Source: Prevotella sp.
GTDB lineage: Bacteria > Bacteroidota > Bacteroidia > Bacteroidales > Bacteroidaceae
Reading direction: 5' to 3'
DNA length: 64,000 bases
Assembly (NCBI GenBank): GCA_017619375.1
Contig: JAFZSL010000056.1
Location: 1 to 64,000 of the forward strand
The position numbers and the translations under genes were made by a program. Below, piece after piece: positions 7,549-17,129 of the stretch. Position 1 is the first letter of the stretch; every line of letters begins with the position of its first letter. The notes below the pieces were generated by a model, which was not told the origin of the DNA, did not search any database, and saw only the letters and a program-made list of their open reading frames with translations.

Positions 7549-9201
7549 ATGGTAGAAAGATTTTTGACGCAGACCTCCTTCACTTCGGTGGAAGACTTCA
7601 AGGAGAACCTGCATTTCATCATCAAGGAAAACTTCAACTTCGCCTATGACGTGATGGACGAATGGGCGGCCATCGAGCCCGACAAGACAGCCTTGTTGTG
7701 GACCAACGACGAAGGGATGGAGATACGCCTCTCCTTCGGCGACCTGAAGGCACGCAGCGACCAAGCCGCCGCCTACCTTGCCTCGCTTGGCATCAGCCGT
7801 GGCGACATGGTGATGCTCATCCTGAAACGACGGCTGGAGTGGTGGGTTGTCATGCTCGCCCTCTGCAAACTGGGAGCCGTCGCCATCCCCGCCACCCACA
7901 TGCTCACGAAGAAAGACATCGTCTACCGCAACTCCCGTGCGACGGTGAAAGGCATCATCTGCGTGGGAGAGGAATACGTGCTTGGACAGGTGCAAGCCGC
8001 CATGCCCGACAGCCCCTCTGTCGACGTGCTGGTGAGCGTAGGCCCCATCGTGCCCGAGGGCTTCCACGACTGGCAGGCCGAAATCGGCAATGCCCCGCAG
8101 TTCATACGCCCCAAGCACGTGAACACCAACAGCGACACCATGCTGATGTATTTCACCAGCGGCACCAGCGGCGAACCCAAGATGGTGATCCACGACTACC
8201 TCTATGCATTAGGACACCTCACCACCGGCGTGTTCTGGCACAACCTCTCACCCGACAGCATACACCTCACCGTGGCCGACACGGGATGGGGGAAGGCCGT
8301 GTGGGGCAAATTCTACGGACAATGGTTCGCCGGAGCCACCGTCTTCGTCTACGACCACGAGAAATTCGACGCCGGACGGATGCTCCGACAGATGGAGAAA
8401 TACCATGTCACCTCCTTCTGCGCCCCGCCCACCGTCTACCGTTTCATGATACGTGAGGACATCTCCAAATACGACCTCAGCGCGCTGAGATACTGCTGCA
8501 CCGCCGGCGAGGCCCTCAACCCAGCCGTCTATGACAAATTCAAAGAGGCCACCGGCATACGGCTGATGGAAGGTTTCGGACAGACGGAAACCACCATGAC
8601 CCTCGGCACCATGCCCTGGATGACCCCCAAGCCCGGCAGCATGGGAATGCCCAACCCGCAATACGACATCGACCTCATCAAACCCGACGGTACACGCTGC
8701 GAGGATGGCGAGAAGGGCGAGATTGTCATACACGTCGGCGACCGCAAGCCCATCGGACTCTTCAAGGAATACTACCGTGACGAGGAACTCACCCGGGAGG
8801 CCTGGCACGACGGCCTCTACCACACCGGCGACGTGGCCTGGCGCGACGAGGACGGCTATTACTGGTTTGAGGGACGCATCGACGACGTCATCAAGAGCAG
8901 CGGCTACCGCATCGGCCCCTTCGAGGTGGAAAGCGCGCTGATGACCCACCCCGCCGTCGTGGAATGTGCCATCACCGGCGTACCCGACGACATCCGCGGC
9001 ATGGTGGTGAAAGCCACCGTGGTGCTTGGCAAGGAATGGAAAGACAAGGCAGGTCCCGACTTGGTGAAGGAACTGCAAAGCCACGTGAAACGCGTCACCG
9101 CACCTTACAAATACCCCCGCATCATCGATTTCGTGGACGAACTGCCCAAAACCATCAGCGGGAAAATCAGAAGGGTGGAAATCAGACAAAAAGACCAATG
9201 A
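7549..9201 (+). CDS. AMP-forming acyl-CoA synthetase
   Basis: 550 residues, ANL superfamily. The P-loop-like motif is YFTSGTSGEPKMVIHD, the A5 region GFGQTETTMTLG, and the C-terminal hinge and catalytic block GRIDDVIKSSGYRIGPFEVE followed by PKTISGKIRR with the catalytic lysine. The features are closest to medium-chain or acetyl-CoA-type synthetases (Acs/AcsM-like) that activate a carboxylate with ATP and CoA. The substrate cannot be read. The GTG at 7501 is less likely than ATG 7549. The stop overlaps the proB start by 4 nt. Confidence 0.9.
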   Translation: MVERFLTQTSFTSVEDFKENLHFIIKENFNFAYDVMDEWAAIEPDKTALLWTNDEGMEIRLSFGDLKARSDQAAAYLASLGISRGDMVMLILKRRLEWWVVMLALCKLGAVAIPATHMLTKKDIVYRNSRATVKGIICVGEEYVLGQVQAAMPDSPSVDVLVSVGPIVPEGFHDWQAEIGNAPQFIRPKHVNTNSDTMLMYFTSGTSGEPKMVIHDYLYALGHLTTGVFWHNLSPDSIHLTVADTGWGKAVWGKFYGQWFAGATVFVYDHEKFDAGRMLRQMEKYHVTSFCAPPTVYRFMIREDISKYDLSALRYCCTAGEALNPAVYDKFKEATGIRLMEGFGQTETTMTLGTMPWMTPKPGSMGMPNPQYDIDLIKPDGTRCEDGEKGEIVIHVGDRKPIGLFKEYYRDEELTREAWHDGLYHTGDVAWRDEDGYYWFEGRIDDVIKSSGYRIGPFEVESALMTHPAVVECAITGVPDDIRGMVVKATVVLGKEWKDKAGPDLVKELQSHVKRVTAPYKYPRIIDFVDELPKTISGKIRRVEIRQKDQ

Positions 9202-10274
9202 GCAAGAAACGCATCGTGGTGAAGGTGGGCAGCAACGTGCTCACACGCGAGAATGGCAAACTCGACATCACACGCATGTCGGCCCTCGTCGACCAGACGG
9301 CGTGGCTCCACGCCTTGGGCTACGAGGTCATCCTCGTTTCCAGCGGTGCCATGGCCAGCGGGCGCGGGGAGATCAGCGTGTCACGACGACTCGACAGCGT
9401 GGCGCAACGCCAACTCTTCTCCGCCCTGGGACAGGCCAAACTCATCAACCACTACTACAACCTCTTCAAGGAATACCGCCTGCCCGTGGGCCAGGTGCTC
9501 ACGATGAAAGAGAACTTCAACTCGAGAAGGGCCTACCTTAACCAACGGGCATGCATGGAGGTGATGCTGGAGAACGGTGTCATACCCATCGTCAATGAGA
9601 ACGACACCGTCAGCGTCACCGAACTGATGTTCACCGACAACGACGAACTCTCCGGCCTCATCGCCTCGATGATGGGAGCCGACGCCCTCGTCATCCTGAG
9701 CAACATCGACGGCATCTACGACGGACCGCCCGACGACCCCGCCTCAAACCTCATCGGACACGTGAAGCCCGGCAGCGACCTGAGCGCGTACATCCAAAGC
9801 GGACGCAGCGGCTTCGGGCGCGGCGGCATGGTCACAAAATACAACATCGCGAAGAAAGTGGCGGAAGAAGGCATACGCGTCATCATCGCCAACGGCAAGC
9901 GTGACAACATCCTCGTCGACCTCCAGGAACGCCCCGACTCCACCCCGCACACCGAGTTTGAACCCACCGCCGCCGGCGTCACGGGCATCAAGAAATGGAT
10001 AGCCCACAGCGACAGTTTCGCCAAAGGCCGGCTCATCATCAACGAGCGTGCCTGCGAAGCCCTTTGCGGCCGCCATGCCGTCAGCCTGCTCCTCGTCGGC
10101 GTCACACAAGTGGAAGGCGACTTCGAGGAAGGCGACCTCGTAGGCATCTACGACGAAGACGGACGGAAACTGGCCGTCGGCCGCACCTCCTACGACAGCG
10201 AAAGCGCCCGGCGTCTCACGGGATGCCACGACCAGAAGCCCATCGTCCATTACGACTACCTTTATATGGAGTGA
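9198..10274 (+). CDS. proB: Glutamate 5-kinase
   Basis: 358 residues, close to E. coli ProB (367). The N-terminal amino-acid kinase domain starts [11 protein letters not shown] and includes [11 protein letters not shown]. The C-terminal PUA domain covers about 275-355 ([13 protein letters not shown] onward). It phosphorylates glutamate for proline synthesis and is the usual feedback-inhibited step. The start was chosen from the family N-terminus and the 4-nt overlap (ATGA) with the preceding synthetase gene; the longer frame upstream is read-through of that gene. Confidence 0.95.
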   Translation: MSKKRIVVKVGSNVLTRENGKLDITRMSALVDQTAWLHALGYEVILVSSGAMASGRGEISVSRRLDSVAQRQLFSALGQAKLINHYYNLFKEYRLPVGQVLTMKENFNSRRAYLNQRACMEVMLENGVIPIVNENDTVSVTELMFTDNDELSGLIASMMGADALVILSNIDGIYDGPPDDPASNLIGHVKPGSDLSAYIQSGRSGFGRGGMVTKYNIAKKVAEEGIRVIIANGKRDNILVDLQERPDSTPHTEFEPTAAGVTGIKKWIAHSDSFAKGRLIINERACEALCGRHAVSLLLVGVTQVEGDFEEGDLVGIYDEDGRKLAVGRTSYDSESARRLTGCHDQKPIVHYDYLYME

Positions 10275-10302
10275 ACACACTCCCCAACAACAATATGTGA
10301 AA

Positions 10303-11556
10303 ATGGAACCACAACTCACAGCAACATTCAAACGCGCCAAGGCCGCCAGTCGCGAACTGGCCCTCATCGACGAGCAACGGAAGAACGACGTGCTCAACGC
10401 CGTGGCCGACGCCATCGCCACACACAGTGCATCACTACTTGAAGCCAACGCACGAGACCTCGCGCGCATGGACCCCTCCAACCCCCTCTACGACAGGCTG
10501 CTCCTTGACGAGAAACGCCTCGCAGGCATCGCCAGCGACATGCGCCACGTGGCCGCCCTCCCCTCGCCGTTGGGAAGGACTTTGGTGGAGAGGACGCTTG
10601 ACAACGGACTGCACCTGCGACGTGTCAGTGTGCCCTTCGGTGTCATCGGCATGATATACGAGGCCCGTCCCAACGTGAGTTTCGACGTCTTCTCCCTCTG
10701 CTTCAAATGCGGCAACGCCTGTGTGCTGAAGGGTGGACGCGACGCCGACGATTCCAACAAGGCCATCGTGGCGCTGATACAAGAAGTGCTGCGGCAACAC
10801 GACATCACCCCTTCGGCCGTGGAACTCCTGCCCGCCACACACGAAGCGACAGCCGAGATGCTGAACGCTGTGGACTACATCGACCTGTGCATCCCACGCG
10901 GCGGCAAGCGCCTCATCGAATTCGTGCGCGACAACGCACGCGTTCCCGTCATCGAGACGGGCGCCGGCGTGGTGAACACCTATTTCGATGCCGAGGGAGA
11001 CCTGAAAATCGGACGGCTCATCATCAACAACGCCAAGACACGGCGCGTCAGCGTGTGCAATGCGCTCGACTGCCTCATCATCCACCAATCGAGACTGCGA
11101 GACCTGGGCGAACTCTGCGCTCCCCTCATCATCAGCAACGTGGTGATACATGCCGACGAACAAGCCTATGACGCCCTCGTAGGCAACTATCCCGACGAAC
11201 TGCTCCGACACGCCACGCCCGACAGCTTCGGGACGGAATTCATGGACTATGCCATGGCCATCCGCACCGTACCATCCGTGGAAGCCGCCATCAAGCACAT
11301 CAGCCAGTATGGCAGTGGACACAGCGAGTGCATCATCACCGAAAACCGCCAGACAGCAGAAACCTTCGAAGCCCAAGTCGATGCCGCCTGCGTATATGTC
11401 AACGCCCCCACAAGTTTCACCGACGGTGCACAGTTCGGGATGGGCGCAGAAATCGGCATCAGCACGCAGAAACTGGGACCGAGAGGTCCGATGGCCCTTG
11501 AGGAAATCACCACCTACAAATGGCTCATCGAGGGACACGGACAAGTGAGGAAATAA
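10303..11556 (+). CDS. proA: Gamma-glutamyl phosphate reductase
   Basis: 417 residues, the usual length. Family blocks are [20 protein letters not shown] near residue 110, [14 protein letters not shown], and the catalytic-cysteine region [19 protein letters not shown]. The C-terminal block is [20 protein letters not shown]. It reduces glutamyl phosphate to glutamate semialdehyde. It begins 28 nt after proB. The GTG at 10297 is an alternative start two codons upstream. Confidence 0.95.
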   Translation: MEPQLTATFKRAKAASRELALIDEQRKNDVLNAVADAIATHSASLLEANARDLARMDPSNPLYDRLLLDEKRLAGIASDMRHVAALPSPLGRTLVERTLDNGLHLRRVSVPFGVIGMIYEARPNVSFDVFSLCFKCGNACVLKGGRDADDSNKAIVALIQEVLRQHDITPSAVELLPATHEATAEMLNAVDYIDLCIPRGGKRLIEFVRDNARVPVIETGAGVVNTYFDAEGDLKIGRLIINNAKTRRVSVCNALDCLIIHQSRLRDLGELCAPLIISNVVIHADEQAYDALVGNYPDELLRHATPDSFGTEFMDYAMAIRTVPSVEAAIKHISQYGSGHSECIITENRQTAETFEAQVDAACVYVNAPTSFTDGAQFGMGAEIGISTQKLGPRGPMALEEITTYKWLIEGHGQVRK

Positions 11557-11736
11557 TTAATAATTAATAATTTACAATTAATAATTGACTTCACTTGGAA
11601 AAGTGGACTTTTAAGAAAATGCGGCGTTAGAGAAGTTAGCGCTGCGTTCGAAATCAGCGACGATGCTTAGCAAGTGGAAAAACTAATGTCGTTAACTCCG
11701 ATAACTCCGTTTACTTCATTAACTTCGAAAAGAAAT

Positions 11737-11750
11737 TGAATATTGAAACA
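11737..11750 (+). promoter_or_regulatory. Weak ARG-box-like site before argF'
   Basis: TGAATATTGAAACA matches the TGAAT-wwww-ATTCA pattern in 8 of 10 half-site positions, with 3 of 4 A/T in the centre. It lies 7 nt before the argF' start. The surrounding spacer is AT-rich, so a chance match is quite possible. Confidence 0.3.
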
Positions 11751-11757
11751 CAATAAG

Positions 11758-12720
11758 ATGAAGACCTTTTTCAACGTAGAAGACCTCGGCGACTTGCAAA
11801 CCGCCCTTGCCGAGGCACAAGAAGTGAAGAAAGACAGATATGCCTTCCAACATCTGGGCAAGAACAAGACGCTGCTGATGATTTTCTTCAACAACAGCCT
11901 GCGCACACGTCTCTCCACACAGAAGGCAGCCACCAACCTGGGCATGAACGTCATCGTGCTCGATGTCAACGCCGGGGCGTGGAAACTGGAGACCGAACGC
12001 GGTGTCATCATGGACGGCGACAAAAGCGAGCACCTGCTCGAGGCCATCCCCGTGATGGGCAGTTACTGCGACATCATCGCCGTGCGCTCCTTCGCCGGAC
12101 TCACCGACAGGGAGTTCGACTATGCCGAGACCATCGTGGGACAGTTCGTGCGCTACAGCGGACGACCCGTCATCGCCATGGAGACCGCCACGGTCCATCC
12201 CTTGCAGGCCTTTGCCGACCTCATCACCATCGAGGAATACAAGCCTGTGGCACGTCCCAAGGTGGTGCTCACCTGGGCACCGCACTGCCGCGCCCTGCCG
12301 CAAGCCGTGCCCAACTCCTTCGCGCAATGGATGAACGCCGCCGACGTGGACCTCGTGGTCACCCACCCGGAGGGTTACGAACTCGACCCCAAATTCGTGG
12401 GAGATGCTCGAGTGGAGTATGACCAGCGCAAGGCCCTCGAAGGCGCACATTTCGTCTATGCGAAGAACTGGAGTTGTCCAGGTGTCACACGACCGGAGGA
12501 TTACGGGAAAATCATCAACCGCGACATGGGATGGACCATCGACAGCGAACACATGTCGTGGACAGACAATGGCTACTTCATGCACTGCCTGCCCGTCAGG
12601 CGCGGACTTATCGTCACCGACGACGTGATAGAGAGCGACCATTCCATCGTCATCCCGGAAGCCGCCAACCGCGAGATTTCCGCAGAAACCGTCATCAAGC
12701 GCGTGCTTGAAGGCCTTTGA
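11758..12720 (+). CDS. argF': N-succinylornithine carbamoyltransferase
   Basis: 320 residues. The carbamoyl-phosphate motif is FFNNSLRTRLSTQKA (residues 43-57). The segment MDGDKSEHLLEAIPVMGSYCD and the C-terminal HCLPVRRGLIVTDDVI follow the Bacteroides fragilis SOTCase closely. Published work showed that the residue aligned with Glu92 of Xanthomonas AOTCase (Pro90 in B. fragilis) decides acetyl versus succinyl substrate. Here that residue is Ser90 (codon 12025-12027), and E92S is one of the changes reported to give succinyl activity. A TTG at 11743 is rejected in favour of ATG 11758. It stands 201 nt after proA and may have its own control. Confidence 0.92.
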   Translation: MKTFFNVEDLGDLQTALAEAQEVKKDRYAFQHLGKNKTLLMIFFNNSLRTRLSTQKAATNLGMNVIVLDVNAGAWKLETERGVIMDGDKSEHLLEAIPVMGSYCDIIAVRSFAGLTDREFDYAETIVGQFVRYSGRPVIAMETATVHPLQAFADLITIEEYKPVARPKVVLTWAPHCRALPQAVPNSFAQWMNAADVDLVVTHPEGYELDPKFVGDARVEYDQRKALEGAHFVYAKNWSCPGVTRPEDYGKIINRDMGWTIDSEHMSWTDNGYFMHCLPVRRGLIVTDDVIESDHSIVIPEAANREISAETVIKRVLEGL

Positions 12721-12730
12721 TAAAACTTTA

Positions 12731-12768
12731 GGTGGTTCTATGAGACCCTGAAATCTCATAGAACCACC
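12731..12768. terminator. Bidirectional hairpin terminator between argF' and glnN
   Basis: A perfect 15-bp inverted repeat (GGTGGTTCTATGAGA at 12731-12745 and its complement at 12754-12768) with an 8-nt loop sits between two convergent genes. Confidence 0.8.
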
Positions 12769-12802
12769 CAAAAACTCCTAAAACCACCTATAATCTAAAA
12801 AA

Positions 12803-14992
12803 TCACCTGATAAACAGCAATTCCCTGTATTTCGGCAACGTCCAGCATTCATCGCTTACGATGAGTTCCAGTTTGTCTATCTGGTATCTTATTTTTTCAA
12901 TGATGGGTTCCACCGTGTCGTGGTAGGCGATAGCCTTCTCCCGTTCGCACTCAAGGACATTGGCCACCTTCCTGGCATTGACAAGGTCTTCCACACCTTT
13001 CTCGATGGCTTGCGAACGCTCCGCTATCTCCTTGATGATCTCCTTGTTGCGAGCGGTTAGCGCATCTGCCTCCTCACGAGAGAACACTTCGTAGAGGTTG
13101 AGCACGTTTTTTGCCAACTGGCTTTGGTATTGTGTGGCGATGGGAATGATGTGGTTCATGCTCAAGTCACCCATCACCCGTGCCTCTATCTGTATCTTCT
13201 TCGTGTAGGTTTCCCATTTCACCTCGTTGCGCGCCGCCAGTTCCTTGGCGTTCATCACACCCATCCTCTCGAACATACGGATGGTGTCCTCACGCAGGTA
13301 GTTGTCGAAAATCAGTGGACAACTCTTCTCAACGTCGAGTCCACGTCTGGCAGCCTCCACCACCCATTCATCACTGTATCCGTTGCCGTCGAAATGGATG
13401 GGCTTGCAAGTCCGTATGTCCTCACGCACCACGTCGATGATGGCGCTTGTCTGGTCCTCTCCATCGGCGATAAGTGCATCGACCCGTTCCTTGAAGTCTG
13501 CCAAGGCCTCCGCCACCGCCGTGTTGAGGGCGATCATCGCCGAGGCGCAGTTGGCCTCGCTGCCCACGGCGCGGAACTCGAACCTGTTTCCCGTGAAAGC
13601 AAATGGCGAGGTACGGTTGCGGTCGGTGTTGTCGATGAGCAACTCCGGGATTTCGGGGATGTCCAACTGCATGCCTTGCTTCCCCTCCATGGTGAAGAGG
13701 TTTTTCTTGTCTGCCCTCTCGATATGGTCGAGCAACTCGCTGAGTTGCTTGCCTAAGAAGGAGGAGATGATGGCAGGCGGAGCCTCGTTGGCTCCCAGGC
13801 GATGGGCGTTGGTGGCACTCATGATGGAAGCCTTGAGCAAGCCGTTGTGTTTGTATACGCCCATGAGCGTCTCCACGATGAAGACGACGAAGCGGAGCGT
13901 GTCCTCCGGTGTCTTCCCCGGGCTATGGAGCAGCACTCCGGTGTCGGTGGAGAGGCTCCAGTTGTTGTGCTTGCCCGAACCATTGATGCCTGCGAAGGGT
14001 TTCTCGTGAAGCAAGACACGGAAACCATGTTTTCGTGCCACACGTTTCATCAGCGACATGAGCAACATGTTGTGGTCCACTGCCAAGTTGGTCTCCTCGT
14101 AGATGGGAGCCAACTCAAACTGGTTGGGAGCCACCTCGTTGTGCCTGGTCTTCAATGGGATGGATAGTTCGAGGGCTTGCACCTCGAGGTCTTTCATGAA
14201 TGCCTGCACTCGGTCGGGGATGATGCCGAAATAATGGTCGTCCATCTGCTGGTTCTTGGCGGAGTCGTGCCCCATGAGTGTGCGGCCGGTGAGCATCAGG
14301 TCGGGTCGTGCGCTATATAGTCCTTCATCGACAAGAAAATATTCCTGTTCCCATCCCAGGTTGCAGGTCACCTTCTTCACTTCGGGATAGAAATAATGGC
14401 AGACGTCGGTGGCGGCGTTCCCCACGGCACGCAAGGCACGTAGGAGAGGGGCCTTGTAGTCGAGTGCCTCACCGGTGTAGGAGATGAAGATGGTGGGTAT
14501 GCAAAGGGTGTCGTCCATGATGAAGACCGGCGACGTGGGATCCCAAGCCGAATAGCCTCGCGCCTCGAAGGTGTTGCGTATGCCTCCGCTGGGGAAGGAA
14601 GAGGCATCAGGCTCCTGTTGGACAAGCAGTTTGCCACTAAACTCTTCCATCATGCCACCCTTGCCATCATGTTCGATGAAGGCGTCGTGCTTCTCGGCGG
14701 TGCCTTCGGTGAGTGGTTGGAACCAATGGGTGTAGTGAGTGACGCCATTCTCATCGGCCCACTGCTTGATGCCCTTGGCCACAGCATCGGCGATGGAGCG
14801 GTCTAAACGCGCACCATTGTCGATGACATCGACCATCTTCATATAGACTTCACGGGGAAGATACTTGAACATCTTCTCTCGCGTAAACACATACTTTCCG
14901 AAAAACTCCGAAGGACGTTCCTTGGGAGAAGCCACCTCCAATGGTTTCTTCTTGAACGCCTCCTCCACTACCTGAAATCTCAAATTGGCCAT
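12803..14992 (-). CDS. glnN: Type III glutamine synthetase
   Basis: 729 residues when started at ATG 14992 (MANLRF...), the same length as I recall for B. fragilis GSIII. GSIII signatures are visible: the N-terminal block SEFFGKYVFTREKMFKYLP, then GWEQEYFLVDE, NEVAPNQFELAPIYEETNLA, and HEKPFAGINGSGKHNNWSL. It forms glutamine from glutamate, ammonia and ATP. ATG 15004 four codons upstream and a TTG at 15025 are alternatives; the TTG lies inside the -7 box, so it is unlikely. Convergent with argF'. Confidence 0.95.
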   Translation of the reverse strand: MANLRFQVVEEAFKKKPLEVASPKERPSEFFGKYVFTREKMFKYLPREVYMKMVDVIDNGARLDRSIADAVAKGIKQWADENGVTHYTHWFQPLTEGTAEKHDAFIEHDGKGGMMEEFSGKLLVQQEPDASSFPSGGIRNTFEARGYSAWDPTSPVFIMDDTLCIPTIFISYTGEALDYKAPLLRALRAVGNAATDVCHYFYPEVKKVTCNLGWEQEYFLVDEGLYSARPDLMLTGRTLMGHDSAKNQQMDDHYFGIIPDRVQAFMKDLEVQALELSIPLKTRHNEVAPNQFELAPIYEETNLAVDHNMLLMSLMKRVARKHGFRVLLHEKPFAGINGSGKHNNWSLSTDTGVLLHSPGKTPEDTLRFVVFIVETLMGVYKHNGLLKASIMSATNAHRLGANEAPPAIISSFLGKQLSELLDHIERADKKNLFTMEGKQGMQLDIPEIPELLIDNTDRNRTSPFAFTGNRFEFRAVGSEANCASAMIALNTAVAEALADFKERVDALIADGEDQTSAIIDVVREDIRTCKPIHFDGNGYSDEWVVEAARRGLDVEKSCPLIFDNYLREDTIRMFERMGVMNAKELAARNEVKWETYTKKIQIEARVMGDLSMNHIIPIATQYQSQLAKNVLNLYEVFSREEADALTARNKEIIKEIAERSQAIEKGVEDLVNARKVANVLECEREKAIAYHDTVEPIIEKIRYQIDKLELIVSDECWTLPKYRELLFIR

Positions 14993-15022
14993 CTCTCTCG
15001 TCATTATTTGCAAATCAGGGTG

Positions 15023-15053
15023 CAAAGGTAGTGAGAATCACGCGCAACACAAA
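15023..15053 (-). promoter_or_regulatory. glnN promoter (-33/-7)
   Basis: On the minus strand, TTTG (15053-15050) and TACCTTTG (15030-15023) are separated by 19 bp. The predicted start of transcription is near 15017, 13-25 nt before the candidate start codons. Confidence 0.8.
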
Positions 15054-15199
15054 ACCTAACAGCGTTTTTTCGAAAAAATATCAATTGATAAAGTTGAATC
15101 CTCTTAGAAAAAGTCTTTAACAACAGTCTTTTGACAAAAGGTCCTTGTAGTCCCAATAGTCCATAAAAACTTCAATATGCAAAAAAGTATGATGACTTT

Positions 15200-17128
15200 A
15201 TGGGAGGAGATAAGAATATTCATGCTAACTCTTCCTATAATCCTATTATAGATAGCCCTAATACAACTTCTTCAGGACAAAATCCTATGTATGACGCTAA
15301 CACTCTAACGCAAAATGAAATTGTTAATCTACAATCGGAAGAGTTGGCTAAATTGAATGCCCAATGGGAATCTCTAATGGCGCAAGAGGCAGAAAGTAAG
15401 AAAGAACAGAATTATAACAATGAATACACACTTGGCCAAGAATTAGCATTAGGTTTATTGGGAAACAGGACTCATAAAAATCAGCAAGAAAAACCCATGA
15501 CTCGTTTGTTTAACGCGCTGACAGGAAGCCTCCTTGGTAGTAACATGGCTGCCTATGGAGGAAACCTATATGATGGGGAGACTAATCCTACTGGACAGAT
15601 GACTACATCCAAACCCGTATATACCAACAATGGTGGAGGCCCAAAAACAAGATATACAACTGATGGTAGGATACTGACTTACAGCACTGTTCCTGCCACA
15701 GGAGAAGTAAGATGGGTTGATTTGGATGATAGTAAAGATTTTAATGGTGTGACAGGCTACAGATTTTATGATGATGCTGGTAACAAGATGCATTATACCC
15801 AATGGCAAGAAGCAGCAAATACACAGAAACCTTTGCCAACTGTGGAAGAAGTTGATAATTACATCAAAGCAAGAGGTTATAACCCTAACTTTATAAGACA
15901 TATGCAAAATGTGGATTGGATGAATAGGAGTAGTGGAGCTGTGAAGCCTGTATATCCAGAGTTTTATTTTCTTTCAGCTGGAAGGGGAGGTATGAATGGC
16001 GCAGTGGATGCTTTAGGTGAAGTTGGTAATACTGTGCTTACCAATCCATGGGTAGATGCAGGACTAACTTCGTATTTTGGGGCACATGGATTTAACCATG
16101 CCATCAATGATGGTATTGATGGGTGGGGTGATGCAGCTTTGACGGCTTTAGAGGTGATGCCCACAATGAGGGTTGGAAAAGCTATCTATGATGCAAGTGA
16201 ACCTTTTGTTACTGCATTATATGACAATGGTACCCTATGGGATAGATATACTACCTTTAGAGGAAGGTTCGGAAATTATGGGGATAATCTTGCTACTAAC
16301 ATTTATGGAACATTAGCTAGGAGATATGGATTTCCTGACAAGGCGAGGATTCCTGCAGACGTTATAAGGAAAATTAAAGATGAAGCAGTGTTTTCTGATG
16401 AATTAGTTGATTTAACAGGTACTAAGGATTATTTAGGCAATCCACATATCAATGCATCATTAGATAGGCCAGTAGTTTCTCATAAATGGGGATGGGATGG
16501 AGCAGACACCTATATCATGCCAACAAAAAGTTTTATTAACCAAACAGGAGAATCATTGAAATCAATAGAACCAAGTGATATATTTTCTAATGGTGTAAGA
16601 GTACAAGAACAACCTCAAAATGTCACTCTAATATCAGGTGATATAGAAGCTTTAAATAACGCAAGGGAAGCAGGAATGCAAACTCTTTCAAGTCCAAGAT
16701 TAAGAAGATTGTATCAAGATGCATATTCAAAGTATAAGCAACTTGGAATATTGGGTAAACATCCTAAAAATGAGGAGCATTGGCTGGACTATGCTACAGA
16801 AGTGCAAAGATTACAGTCAAGAAGGGGTACTCCTACTTTGGCCGATATTAAACTTTTAGAGCATAAAACTGGGCTAAAAGCTGGCGTTGCTCCTAAATCT
16901 GAATACTATAATGCTCTACAACAGATAGAAGCCATGAAGAATGCTAGTATTCAAGATATTATGGATGGTAAAGTAACACAATATGTGTATCCTAATGGCA
17001 GGGTTGTTGAATGGAGTGATGTGTTAAAAGAATTGAATTTGTTAAAAAGGGCAGAATATAATAAAATATTTTATGATCCCGCCAGTTATGTAGAAAGTAA
17101 TTGGAAAACAATAAACGGAGTTGAATAA
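15200..17128 (+). CDS. Unrecognised 642-residue protein in AT-rich island
   Basis: I do not recognise the family with certainty. The N-terminal about 100 residues are rich in Asn, Gln and Ser, with a short coiled-coil-like stretch (IVNLQSEELAKLNAQWESLM). A Gly/Ala-rich middle follows (AGRGGMNGAVDALGEVGNTV, then HGFNHAINDGIDGWGDAALT). The C-terminal half is mostly polar with WGWDGADTYIMPTKSF and SIEPSDIFSNGVRVQ. No signal peptide is seen. The composition, modular look and nearby portal-like fragment suggest a phage virion or internal protein, or a toxin-like cargo protein; this is an inference. Codon use is AT-rich, unlike the neighbours. The next gene starts 1 nt after its stop. Confidence 0.8.
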   Translation: MGGDKNIHANSSYNPIIDSPNTTSSGQNPMYDANTLTQNEIVNLQSEELAKLNAQWESLMAQEAESKKEQNYNNEYTLGQELALGLLGNRTHKNQQEKPMTRLFNALTGSLLGSNMAAYGGNLYDGETNPTGQMTTSKPVYTNNGGGPKTRYTTDGRILTYSTVPATGEVRWVDLDDSKDFNGVTGYRFYDDAGNKMHYTQWQEAANTQKPLPTVEEVDNYIKARGYNPNFIRHMQNVDWMNRSSGAVKPVYPEFYFLSAGRGGMNGAVDALGEVGNTVLTNPWVDAGLTSYFGAHGFNHAINDGIDGWGDAALTALEVMPTMRVGKAIYDASEPFVTALYDNGTLWDRYTTFRGRFGNYGDNLATNIYGTLARRYGFPDKARIPADVIRKIKDEAVFSDELVDLTGTKDYLGNPHINASLDRPVVSHKWGWDGADTYIMPTKSFINQTGESLKSIEPSDIFSNGVRVQEQPQNVTLISGDIEALNNAREAGMQTLSSPRLRRLYQDAYSKYKQLGILGKHPKNEEHWLDYATEVQRLQSRRGTPTLADIKLLEHKTGLKAGVAPKSEYYNALQQIEAMKNASIQDIMDGKVTQYVYPNGRVVEWSDVLKELNLLKRAEYNKIFYDPASYVESNWKTINGVE

Positions 17129-17129
17129 T

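Noticed and set aside
11557-11600. AT-rich TAATTAATAA runs after proA as a regulatory site
   Set aside because: Similar simple AT-rich spacers occur at 58460-58500 and 59470-59510; they look like low-complexity spacer DNA.
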